NCBI GenBank assembly: GCA_003550305.1
Contig: QKYT01000568.1
Coordinates: 38,339-49,401, forward strand
Source of the DNA: Glomus cerebriforme
Lineage: Eukaryota; Glomeromycota; Glomeromycetes; Glomerales; Glomeraceae
Direction of reading: 5' to 3'
DNA: 11,063 nucleotides
Positions 1 through 8,425 of the stretch are shown here, one piece after another (within the stretch, counting starts at the first letter, position 1; every line of letters starts with the position of its first letter). The notes below the pieces were generated by a model that ran no database searches, was not told where the DNA came from, and was given only the letters and a program-made list of their open reading frames with translations. The position numbers were made by a program, and so were the translations under genes.

Positions 1-165
1 TTTTAATTTAAATAATGAATATCTTGTTAATAAATTTATTTAGATATTTAGAAAGATAAAAAATCAATCATTTAAAATTTATGAATTAGAAAAATAAATA
101 AAGAAAAAAAATTTTTAAAAAAAACTTTATTAATTATTGTTGCTATTACTACTACTAATTTCGCC

Positions 166-372
166 TCACCTACCACCACTTTCATTATTATTACTTTCGT
201 CCCACCCACGACCAACACTTTCATTCCCGCCACCACCACCACCTCCTCCACCACCTCCACCTCCTCCACCACCTCCACCTCCACCTCCACCTTCACCTCT
301 ACCCCTCGTTAATCTCGCTAATAAAAAAATTACTATTTTAGAAAATTGATTATTTAGAAAATTGAAATTTGG
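166..372 (-). pseudogene. Possible glycine-rich C-terminal exon or gene relic
   Basis: Reading the minus strand from an in-frame TAA just above 372, one frame stays open for 68 codons to a TGA at 166-168. It gives a short basic stretch (LARLTRGRGEG), about 20 glycines encoded by mixed GGT/GGA/GGC/GGG codons, and a tail NESVGRGWDESNNNESGGR before the stop. The Gly-rich run followed by an Asn/Ser/Arg-rich tail resembles the end of a secreted or RNA-binding glycine-rich protein. There is no ATG. A splice acceptor could lie at the TTATTAG just before CGAGATTAACG, but I find no convincing upstream exon as far as the MITE at 1084. The other two frames are also open (poly-Pro on the plus strand, Val/Glu on the minus strand), as expected of a GGN microsatellite. 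I lean towards a relic or the last exon of an unrecognised gene; real coding is uncertain. Confidence 0.25.
226..301. repeat. GGN/CCN trinucleotide microsatellite
   Basis: The plus strand is an almost uninterrupted run of CCA, CCT and occasional CCG triplets; the minus strand reads GGT/GGA/GGC. It is by far the most G+C-rich stretch outside the two genes and stands in sharply AT-rich surroundings. It is imperfect (CCACCTCC blocks alternate with CCTCCACC), which points to an older, coding-type triplet expansion rather than a fresh slippage tract. Confidence 0.85.
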
Positions 373-1075
373 TTAACACTATTTCATCACTTATTACTTA
401 CTACTTACTCTTATTTGATCTTAGTAATTAAATACTATCTTATATTAAGAATGGGATTTATATTTGCTAATTAACTAAACTTTATTTGAATATTTCTAAT
501 AACTTAAATTTTTATTCTATATTCTGCTAAGTATTAAATTAAAGGTACTTTTTATATTTTTATAGTTGTATAATAGGATTGCACTTAATCTTCTTAAATT
601 CTTTAAAAAATGGAATTTATTTTTTTTTGGGTATTCTGATTAGCTAGAGCTATCCTTTTTAACATTTTTCTAATAAATAAAATTTTTTACTATATTTCTT
701 CTATAGTTATATAGCAGAATTTTTTAGAATTCAGAATTTATCTTTTTTAAGTATTCTGGCTTAAGAAGTATATTTTTTTTAAATCCATTTTTAATACCTT
801 TTTGATAGATTTCTTGCTATATTTTTTAATGCTCAGACCTATATTTTACCCTTTTCTTATTCTAGAATCTTAGATATAAAAGCCATAGTAAAAATTTATT
901 TTTAAAAAGATAAAGATTGAACAGAAATTTTAGTATGACAAGAAAAATCATATTCTGGAACCATTCTAAAGGTAATTTTGAGTAAATTTTTCAGTATTTA
1001 GAAAAGTATTCAGATTTCAAACTATATTTCTAGCATTTTTTACTATATATATTTTTACAGAATGGGGTGAACTAT
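373..1075. other. AT-rich intergenic stretch, no gene seen
   Basis: There is no reading frame of useful length on either strand, no tRNA-like B box and no recognisable domain. The short word TATTCTG recurs loosely (near 520, 630, 752 and 950), and T-run segments with TTTTTTAAGTATTCTGG-like phrases suggest very old repeat decay. No boundary can be drawn. Confidence 0.6.
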
Positions 1076-1261
1076 CCTCAGACTATAGATGCTGTCCAAA
1101 TTATTTTGGGATGTCATAAATATAATTTGGGATGTACAAATTCATTTAGTTTATATGTAATTTATTAAGTGCCAAAATAATTTGGGATGTCAAAAATAAT
1201 TTGGGATTTTACTATATGCCCAAATTGATTTTGGGATTTGGGTGGCATCTATACCTCAGAC
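1076..1261. mobile_element. Non-autonomous hAT-like MITE with 8-bp target duplication
   Basis: The element spans 1084-1253 (170 bp). It starts TATAGATGCTGTCCAAAT and ends with the reverse complement of TATAGATGCCACCCAAAT: the outer nine bases match exactly, and CCAAAT matches after a three-base mismatch. It is flanked on both sides by the identical octamer CCTCAGAC (1076-1083 and 1254-1261), an 8-bp target-site duplication typical of the hAT superfamily. The interior has no coding capacity and carries five related words of the form AATTTGGGAT(GT) in direct orientation. The superfamily assignment rests on duplication length and size only; the terminal bases fit the loose hAT consensus only partly. 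Confidence 0.75.
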
Positions 1262-1674
1262 ATACATTTTCACACTACTCTATTTATTATAATTATAAGA
1301 TATTATATTTAATGTAAAAAAAATATATATATTACTTAGTTAGCTTTAAAAGCTTTAGTTCAGGGTAGTAATCTAAAAACTCAAAAAAATTACAAATTGT
1401 ATGATAAAATAAATAAAACATATGACAGATTTGTATAATAGAAAATTTCTTATATATTTAGTTTCTTATTTTTTTTCAAATAATTGTAAAAAAAAAAAAA
1501 TATGAAAAATATAGGACATTCATGTTATAAAAAAAGGGCAAATGTGTATTATATAAGAAATAGCCATTTCTATGATAAATTTAATAACATGATCATGACT
1601 TCTGATAAGCATGAAATAATGAAATACCTTATATCAATAAGCGGAAATATAGTGGATGGAATTTATTAAAAAAG
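1262..1674. other. AT-rich intergenic stretch, nothing recognised
   Basis: Long A and T runs (for example the A13 near 1488), no sustained reading frame and no clear repeat ends. It separates the MITE from the CCGTG motif cluster. Confidence 0.6.
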
Positions 1675-1694
1675 ATCAATAAGTAATAGGTATT

Positions 1695-1793
1695 TCACGG
1701 GAACCGTAAATATCATTACTTACTGTATCATGGCTACGCCGTGATAATAATGGTCATTTTTCACCGTGGAAAATATCAGTAGAAAACCGTGAT
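1695..1793. repeat. Cluster of CACGG/CCGTG motifs with a hairpin
   Basis: Within about 100 bp the pentamer CACGG or its complement occurs at least four times (TTCACGGG, GCCGTGAT, CACCGTGG, ACCGTGAT), plus a GAACCGTAA. At 1726-1746 the sequence TATCATGGC-TAC-GCCGTGATA folds into a nine-pair stem with one G-T wobble and a three-base loop. The ATCAATA word occurs in opposite orientation on both sides (about 1675 and 1797), so this could be a small eroded inverted-repeat element. The spacing of the two arms differs, so I do not call it a transposon. Confidence 0.4.
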
Positions 1794-1804
1794 ATAATAT
1801 TGAT

Positions 1805-2368
1805 ATATAGGTAGTAATATAGGTGATTTTTTTGGTAATTCACATATACTGTAAATTCCCTTTGCACCACCAGGTCAGGATTTAATTAGGGGTTATGTAT
1901 CAGCTAAGATATTTTCTAACGAAAAACCACCCTTAATACGGTAAGTTCTTTAAATTGCGTGATGAGTTACACCTGTCAGTTACACAAGAATGTACATAAA
2001 TTGTTTATATAATTACAATTTTGACTCTAGGGAAGCTATTTATTACGCATTGGATAAGTTCTTTTATTTTTAATTAGTTTTGTGTATTACGTGTAAACAA
2101 TCAGTTTAAATTTGAACTTGCTAATAAAATTTCAGACAATTGAACATTAAACTCCAAATAGGATAACAAAACAGATGTACTTTTTAAAATGTTTCTTCTT
2201 TTTCTATTTAATAAAATTGGAACGCATTATGATATTCAGACATTCGGTTAACAGTATTCAATTATTATATTGCAAATATAAATTGTTTTAAACTAACATT
2301 CTAGACAATGCAAGACAAAACCAAGTTATCTATAAAATTTTTTGAATTATATCTAAATTCTATTATTT
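1805..2368. other. 3' flank of the CLASP-type gene
   Basis: This lies downstream of the CLASP-type stop codon on the minus strand. It is AT-rich with no reading frame of note on either strand. It should contain the 3' untranslated region and polyadenylation site of that gene; AT-rich hexamers close to AATAAA occur but none can be singled out. Confidence 0.5.
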
Positions 2369-4790
2369 TTAACCTTCTATTGCTAATTCTTCAGTTTTTT
2401 CAATTAATTCACCTACTTCTGGCCCTACAACATTATCCACCTTACTACATCCATTCACTTCAATTTTTCGAACATCTTCCAAGAATTTGACGGGATTAAC
2501 GAATGAAAGTGGGGGAGAAGGTTCAACAGGGAGAGGTGTGATGTCTTGGGTCGCTGGCAGTTGTTGTTTAATGGATGGTCTTGCTCTTGATGCGGTAGAA
2601 TTTTCAATGTCATGTTCCTCAATCACTTGTTCTTCTGTTGAAGTTACTTCAACCTTTAAATTATCAGATGCTTCCACTTGTTTTGTCACTACTTCAATGG
2701 CATGATTAGCTAATGCATTCACTTTGGCAGTTAATTCTTCACGATTTGGGAGTGACCTTCCAAATTTTCTAGTAAAAAAATTAATGGAAGGCTTTTGATA
2801 AGGAGAAAATTGACGTTGATGTTCTCTGGATCTACCAAATAGGCGTGCATTCGTAGGCGCCGAATTTCCTGGTTGGTTGCTATTTGATTGTTTGGCAGTT
2901 GATATTGTTACAGATAAATTGGCAGTAGTTAAAAACCCTTCTGTCATTGAGGTCGCCGTCGCTGTCACCTTCAAAGGTCTAAAAACTGAATTGGTAGCTA
3001 AATTTGTTTCTTTCGAAGAAGTTTTATGTATAATAGGAGTGACCTTTGATTTAATGTTGTTGAATTTATGTGATGGCTTTTTCTTTACAGGATTAACAGC
3101 CGGTTCATTTGTTGTACGTGTATAAGGCGGTCTTGATGGTCTAGTGTTAATGGTCTTGCTTGTATTTAGAACACGACTAGCCTTATTTTTATCTTCGGTA
3201 GTCGTTGCGGCACGCTCTCTAGTTCGGACGCGTTGGGCGCCCCCTTTGTGTAATGCCACGCAGTGTTTGTAGTATTATAAGTATGAAAATTAAAAATATC
3301 CGCGTTTTTACAGAATTACAGAATAAAGAATTTAAAGTATAAATAAGAAATTATTGTTGTGAGGGTTTACTATCACACTCACCAGTTCCAGTGCCTGCAT
3401 CACGATTAATTGAAGATGATGTATTATTAATCGTCTGAGCCCTTGTTGGCTTAGCTGGCACTCTCTGAGCAGTGGTGGTAATAACGGGCTGAGACTTATG
3501 TTGAGATGATGTCAACTTTGGACGTTTTAATGCAACAAACCCAGTAGACGTGGATAAAGCACCAACTGCATTTTGCGGTTCATCAAAAGGAATAGTAAAC
3601 GCAGTTGGATCTTCTGTAATAACTGATTTATCCATAGGAGCACTAGAATTATCACTTAAAGGCAATTTTTTATCTTTAATTATCTGCTCTTTGTCTTCAT
3701 TCTTGTTATCAATCTGCAATTTATCTTCATTATTGGTGAATATAACAATGTCGCCTTGCATTTCTCGAGCGTTATTAATTTTACGACTTTGTGCTTTCAT
3801 TAATGATAAAGTGTTTGCTTTTGTTGATTTATCTTTAATTCCCAAAATTTTTAAAATGTCGGGGTCTTTTTTTATAGTTGCAACAAAACTTTTTTTTAAA
3901 AGAACAAATTCACGTTAAACAAAATATTAATATCATTTGAATTAAATAAAAAACATTATGTATACTTACTTGTCTAATCTCAGATCAAACTTAGATTTAT
4001 AAATTTCAAATATTTGCTTTGAAATAGTTCTAACATCTGCTGATGAGTCAGATGCACATTGTCGGATAGACCACTCAATATCAGCAACATAATTATTCAA
4101 ATCTCCAACCTCGTTCGTCTCCAAGCTTAGTCGTATCCATTCAGCTGCACAATTCCTTAAGGATTTACTTTGGTGTTGTAGCGCTTCTTTAAATTTTGGG
4201 ATAAGGTTTGGAAGATGGCATGTTTTAACTATCGTACTCATGCATTTCTGAGCTCGAATAAGAGAAGTTTTTTTCGTACGCATACATAATTTAATTAGAG
4301 ATGGTACAAAAATTTCTGACAACGCATCAAATTTTAGCCCAAGTGCTTTAGCCATCTCTTCTATCAATTCTGTTGCGGTTCCGGAAAGCTTTGTTCTTTC
4401 CGTTAATATCTATTATTCAATAGAAATAAATATTAATGAACCATAAATAAAATTGACTTTTTTTAAACCCTTTTATTTACCGAATTTATTATCGGTTGTC
4501 TCAAAGATTTAATTCCCAATATGTAGTTTTTCTCATAAAGAACAGCGCTGCCCCGAGTTATGGCAATCAAACGGGTTAAAGAAGCATCAAATCCCGACCA
4601 TGTGTGTTCTGTTTCTTTTTCTTGAAATCTTTCACCAATTTGTTTTATCTCATTATCTAGTTGAGAAGCGCTTTCAACCTGTAAAAATATGTGGAGTAAA
4701 AAAGAAAACAAACTTATTATGTAAAATAAATTACAAGTAAAAAAAAATTTTCTACACTTTTACCTTTATTTCTGTTGGGGCTTCTGTCAT
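2369..4790 (-). CDS. CLASP N-terminal (TOG) domain protein, five exons, 681 aa
   Basis: Hand-built model: exons 4764-4790, 4481-4678, 3970-4409, 3383-3888 and 2369-3243, total 2046 nt. Phases agree at all four junctions; the donors include GTAAGT and GTGAGT. Start is ATG at 4788-4790 (MTEAPTEIK). Residues about 12-230 form a HEAT-like TOG domain of the CLASP_N family: ERFQEKETEHTWSGFDASL is the usual opening helix, followed by LRQPIINS, LAKAL-type helices (EEMAKALGLKFDAL), CHLPNLIPKF and EWSIRQCASDSSADVRTISK. About residues 240-681 are Ser/Thr/Lys/Arg-rich, probably disordered and fit for microtubule or partner binding; an acidic patch follows LPNREELTAKVNALANHAIE. CLASP/Stu1/Peg1 proteins bind tubulin, stabilise plus ends and act at kinetochores and the spindle midzone. 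This protein is shorter than animal CLASP (over 1000 aa), with only one visible TOG domain and no obvious SxIP motif. The acceptor at 3889-3890 (AAAAG) is weak but the only one that keeps frame. Confidence 0.83.
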
Positions 4791-4908
4791 TTTATTTACG
4801 TAAAGAGAAGTTATAATGCTACTTTTTGATTCTGTGTCTCGAAATAAAACTTTTTCTTTGTACGAGGTCTTACAACTGTTTATGTTTACAAATAAAACAC
4901 GATAAACT

Positions 4909-4943
4909 ATTGGCTATGAATACAACGTAACCTTTTCCGGAAA
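4909..4943 (-). promoter_or_regulatory. Putative promoter elements of the CLASP-type gene
   Basis: On the minus strand a CCAAT box (GCCAATAG; ATTGG at 4909-4913 on plus) lies about 120 bp before the ATG, a normal distance for a fungal CCAAT element. A perfect ten-base palindrome TTTCCGGAAA sits at 4934-4943, about 30 bp further upstream. Both are in the 282-bp gap between the two genes, which must hold the whole promoter if the genes are transcribed separately. Function is inferred from position only. Confidence 0.35.
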
Positions 4944-5066
4944 TTACAGAATTTACTATTATTTAATGCCGCCTAAATTTACATTAATTTGTTTATTTAT
5001 CAAAGGTACAAGTATGTATGAAAGGAAATACAAATCACGTGAATCATAAAAATAAACAATCTTTGT

Positions 5067-5072
5067 TTTATT
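5067..5072 (-). terminator. AATAAA directly after the CENP-L-like stop codon
   Basis: The minus strand reads TGA then AATAAA with no gap. It may serve as a polyadenylation signal for the CENP-L-like transcript, but it is unusually close to the stop and the AT-rich gap offers other candidates. Confidence 0.25.
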
Positions 5073-6673
5073 TCATTGAGTAAATACAACAAGCTGCTTT
5101 AAAAGTGATGCAGTCAATGCAGCAGATAATAGTCCTGCGAATATCTAGATGATAAAATCAAAAAGTTAATGATAATGATATCTTCTATGTTGATGAGAGA
5201 CGTTGAAACTCACCTTCAATTTTCCTTCGCCAGCAATCAATGCTGTATTGTCATTAATCTTAGCGAGTGTCAATAAAGAAAGCTTGATCCGTAAACATTC
5301 AAAGAAATGCTCTTCAATTCCTTCCGTAATACTCAATGTCTCTATAACCACACAATCAATAACTTAATAAAAAATTATTTATAATAGTCCGATACCAAAA
5401 GTATGCTTACGTTGTAGTACTATAGATTGTTCTCTTGATCTGTTTTAAACATATCAGAAAATTAAAATCTTTTGAACAACATCAATTAAGGAAGTGAAAT
5501 TAATTACCTATCATAAAGACGTTTGATGTCAACAAGAGACATTCGCAATTTTATATTTTTGATCTCTGAAATATCTGGGATTGTGTACGTGAGCTCAAGT
5601 GGCTTTGCTATATATTATGAATCGATATAACAATACATATTGAAGAACAATGCAAATTTAATCTATTATTCAAAGCAAGAAATAATTTACATAAATAAAA
5701 TGATTTAACATGCTTTGAATAAAATCATCACAAGTAAAACTTATGTTTGCCAATATTTCTACGCATTTTTTTAGATAAGACGACTGTAGACGATATCTGC
5801 ATATTCTACAATCAAATCGAGTTTCAAACCATCCGATTGCAATGTTTGCGAGTCGTTGAGGAGCTTTTATAAGAATAACAGGATAATGATTAAATGGTGC
5901 TAAATATATATGGAAAATTGGATTATGTTTAAATAAATTATAAGGATTATGATTAAAAAAAAGGGTTCATTTGAACAAAGAATACATGCATTTTTCGGGC
6001 ACAAAATCACGACTAACAATACTTGGCAAGAATATCAAATGAAATATCTGTTCCTTTGCTGGCCCTTATTAAATTATTGTAAAGCATAAATCAATAAACG
6101 CGTAAATTAAAATCGAAAGGATTGAAAGGATTACATTAACACGCTTTACCTTTCGGTTTAAACTTTATCTCAACTCCAACTGGCATACCATTTGTACCTA
6201 TAAATAATATAACGATTCATCAAACAATTATCATAAAGCTTACCTATTTTTCATATTAACGTACCATCCCAACCAGATAATTTTATCTTTGATATGAATA
6301 TTTCTACAATTTTTCCTTCTGATATAAAATCATTATCCTCTTCAATGTCACAATCCAATGGAACTCTATTCAACATTTGACCAGTGATAAAATTATGTAA
6401 TTCTTTTCCATATTGAGCAAAATTAATCTGTTCAAATTTGTAAAAAGGTGTGCATCGATACAATAAAAATGTTTTATTTATAAAAACGTCTGTAAGTTGA
6501 AAATAAAATTAGCAAAGATAAAAATCGATAAACTTGCTCGTCATACTTAGTATATTAAAAATAAGCTATTTACCTGAACCCAATTCAGCAACAATTTCTT
6601 CTTGAATTTCTTCCATCCCGTCGCTTTTGACATTTCTCTTTCGCTTCTTTTGGTTAATCTTTCTTTCCGACAT
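5073..6673 (-). CDS. CENP-L / Fta1 / Iml3-like inner kinetochore protein, nine exons, 298 aa
   Basis: Hand-built model: exons 6574-6673, 6265-6489, 6150-6197, 6023-6058, 5741-5899, 5508-5607, 5411-5439, 5214-5341, 5073-5144; total 897 nt, all phases agree. Start is ATG at 6671-6673. Residues 1-20 are Lys/Arg-rich (KKRKRNVK), a likely nuclear signal. Then follow KTFLLYRCTPFYKF, an acidic stretch EEDNDF, KLSGWDGTNG, VEIKF, HLIFLPT, KAPQRLANIAIGWFETRFDC, KPLELTYTIPDISEI, a C-terminal LSLLTLAKINDN and a closing helix AGLLSAALTASLLKQL. The LYR-x-TP-Y-F opening, the WFE-x-x-FDCR signature and the late KPLELTY match my knowledge of the CENP-L/Fta1 family. CENP-L pairs with CENP-N in the constitutive centromere network and reads CENP-A nucleosomes. 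Length is near that of human CENP-L (about 340 aa). The exon 4 and 5 donors are ambiguous (an alternative exon 5 end is 5732), changing a few residues only. I cannot exclude a divergent relative. Confidence 0.72.
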
Positions 6674-6715
6674 TGAAATAATGCACTAAAAATGTAATTA
6701 TGAACTGATGTACAG

Positions 6716-6721
6716 ACGCGT
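6716..6721 (-). promoter_or_regulatory. ACGCGT box upstream of the CENP-L-like gene
   Basis: A perfect ACGCGT palindrome sits about 43 bp before the start codon, in the context CGAAACGCGT on the minus strand. In yeasts ACGCGT is the MluI cell-cycle box bound by MBF, which drives G1/S genes. Such timing would make sense for a kinetochore gene. A second ACGCGT occurs inside intron 3 (6098-6103) and a third in a CLASP coding exon, so chance is possible. Confidence 0.35.
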
Positions 6722-6758
6722 TTCGATTACCATGTGACCGTAATTTTTTGTTAATCTG

Positions 6759-6763
6759 ATTGG
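6759..6763 (-). promoter_or_regulatory. CCAAT box of the CENP-L-like gene
   Basis: The minus strand reads AACCAATCAG about 86 bp upstream of the ATG, a good match to the CCAAT/Hap-complex site and at a typical distance. Confidence 0.4.
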
Positions 6764-6779
6764 TTGTTCTTAGACCCCC

Positions 6780-7127
6780 GAAAATTAATAATAAATGTAC
6801 ATAATTTCATTTTTTTATAAATATATTTATCATGATTATTATTTGAAAGTAATTAACTTCTTTCTTTTAACTCTTGATTTTAAACTATTTCTTTAAGTAT
6901 TGGCATATACTGTAGTTCCTATTAAAATTGATCCGCTTCTATCTCTGCATCATCCTGCGAAATTTAAGTTATGTAATGGTTGTTTCTTTTTTTGTTTTCA
7001 AACCTTTTTAATACGGGATTTATTAATATTTTCAAATGAATTGGTAATTCTTTTTTGATTGGTCTTACCCACATATAAATAATAATATAAGGTTTATATG
7101 GTAAAATTTACGTCGATCATTTACTAT
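6780..7127. other. Upstream flank of the CENP-L-like gene, no gene seen
   Basis: AT-rich sequence without a sustained frame on either strand. I looked for a divergent gene on the plus strand and found none. A second CCAAT-type word (GACCAATC on minus) occurs near 7060. Confidence 0.5.
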
Positions 7128-7139
7128 GATCACGTGATC
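7128..7139. promoter_or_regulatory. Perfect 12-bp palindrome GATCACGTGATC (E-box core)
   Basis: It contains CACGTG, the core bound by bHLH factors in fungi and other eukaryotes. It stands alone, about 20 bp outside the left end of the MITE at 7161 and about 455 bp upstream of the CENP-L-like start. A perfect 12-mer palindrome is unlikely in such AT-rich DNA, but no function can be shown. Confidence 0.3.
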
Positions 7140-7160
7140 CAGAAATCAAGCGAAACATAG

Positions 7161-7466
7161 AGGGTCCCGTAAAAATTTTTTTGATTTGAAATGAAAATTT
7201 TCTCGATTTTGACCAGAATTAAGCTCGAGTCAGGTAACTCTGGCTGGAGTTATGAAGAGTTTCGAATTTTGAACTCCAGGTTTCCAACTGAATATAAAGT
7301 GCTAAATGTTAATCACATGATAATATCTGTCTAGAACCAATAATAACGTTCTCATGTGATTTATTTTAATATGTGACTTGTTACAAAAAATTGTGAAAAA
7401 TTTTGATTTGAATAAAAAATTTTAATTTCTTTTGAAAAATTGCTTTCGAAAATTTTACGGGTCCCT
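7161..7466. mobile_element. 306-bp MITE-like element with ~20-bp inverted ends
   Basis: The left end AGGGTCCCGTAAAAATTTTT (7161-7180) and the reverse complement of the right end, AGGGACCCGTAAAATTTTCG (7447-7466), agree over the first 14 bases with one mismatch, then drift. The interior is non-coding. It holds a perfect ten-base inverted pair AATCACATGA / TCATGTGATT around the centre and a GACCAGAATT...CTCTGGCTGG stretch. I see no clear target-site duplication (left flank AAACATAG, right flank AATAACAA), so the superfamily is open. Confidence 0.6.
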
Positions 7467-8100
7467 AATAACAAATAATATCAATATAGGATTGCTTATC
7501 TAAACTTTTCTAAAATCCTGCACTTAGTTTCACCAAATTTTTACTATAGTTTTATTATAATTTTGCAGAGTTTCATCAGTTTCACCATTTATAATAGGTT
7601 TTAACAGATTTCATTTTTTGTCAAGTTTTATTAATTTTTTAATAAGACTTTAATATAGTTTCATTAAATTACTACATTTTGTCATTTTGTCTATTTGCTA
7701 AATCCCCTAGTTTCATCAAGTAACTAATCTTAATTACCAATTTTAATATGTATATTTTTTTTTATATATAAGATAAATAATGAGCTTAGAATCTTTATTT
7801 ATTTGTAAAATTACTTATAGGTCAAATAAGAGAGTATTATTAGAATAAATTTTTTTAAAAACTCTAGTTATATTATAAGTAGACTAATCAAATAAAAGAT
7901 AAGCAACTTTAAATTTACTAGTAACATTAGCTAATAATATCATGAGATATATAAAGTAAATTTGTTTAATGTGTAAAATTAAAAATAGCAATATAATTAA
8001 AAAATACCTGAAATATAAACAGATTTTAAAAATATAGCTTATTTATAAAAAAATATTCACCTCTTTTATTTATCAATTAACATTTATACATCAGAAAAAT
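7467..8100. repeat. AT-rich DNA with loose AGTTTCA repeats
   Basis: The word AGTTTCA(T/C)(C/T) occurs at about 7526, 7569, 7578, 7657 and 7709, separated by T-rich filler; these look like remnants of a degenerate tandem repeat. From about 7740 to 8100 I see only AT-rich sequence without coding potential. Confidence 0.35.
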
Positions 8101-8104
8101 TTTA

Positions 8105-8425
8105 AAGATGCAGAACTGCAGAAATTTGCAAAATTTGCAGATTTCTGCTTTTTTTTATGTATTTTTGATAAATATCTGTGCAGTTTTTCAAATAATTTTC
8201 TTCAAATTTTTTTAGTAAAGTTTTTAGAAAAAATCTGCAATAATCTCCAATATTGCAAATTTGTTAAAAATTTTTGCACAAAAATCTTCAAAGATTTTTT
8301 TTTTTATTCTAATAAACTTCAGTTAAACTATTATTTAACTGTTTTAAATTTTAGGTTTTGAAGTCTTAAACAAAATTGGTAAGTTCTTCAAACTTCATGT
8401 TTAATCTGCTGCATGCAGATTTTTT
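8105..8425. repeat. TGCAGA/CTGCA-rich inverted repeats
   Basis: The word TGCAGA or its complement TCTGCA recurs many times. GCAGAAAT (8118-8125) and ATTTCTGC (8141-8148) form a perfect eight-pair stem around a TTTGCAAAATTTGCA-type loop. Further along, AATCTGC-TGCAT-GCAGATT (about 8403-8421) forms another hairpin around a CTGCATGCAG core. It leads directly into the mini-exon array. Confidence 0.45.

Noticed and set aside
72..349. Open frames reading poly-proline (plus) and Val/Glu repeats (minus) through the GGN microsatellite
   Set aside because: They are the alternate frames of one triplet repeat, with no sensible flanking protein sequence; only the glycine frame looks protein-like.
2308..3918. 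Several plus-strand frames of 60-122 codons across the CLASP exons
   Set aside because: They lie antisense to exons whose phases close on a known domain, and their products are hydrophobic shadow translations without homology that I recognise.
4463..4711. Start codon inside MFSFLLHIFLQ, just before the CLASP exon 2
   Set aside because: These residues are translated intron 1 (85 nt with GTAAAA donor and TTACAG acceptor); the ATG at 4788-4790 gives an in-phase exon 1.
6780..7160. A divergent plus-strand gene sharing the CENP-L promoter
   Set aside because: No open frame with a start codon and no splice-linked coding stretch is visible.
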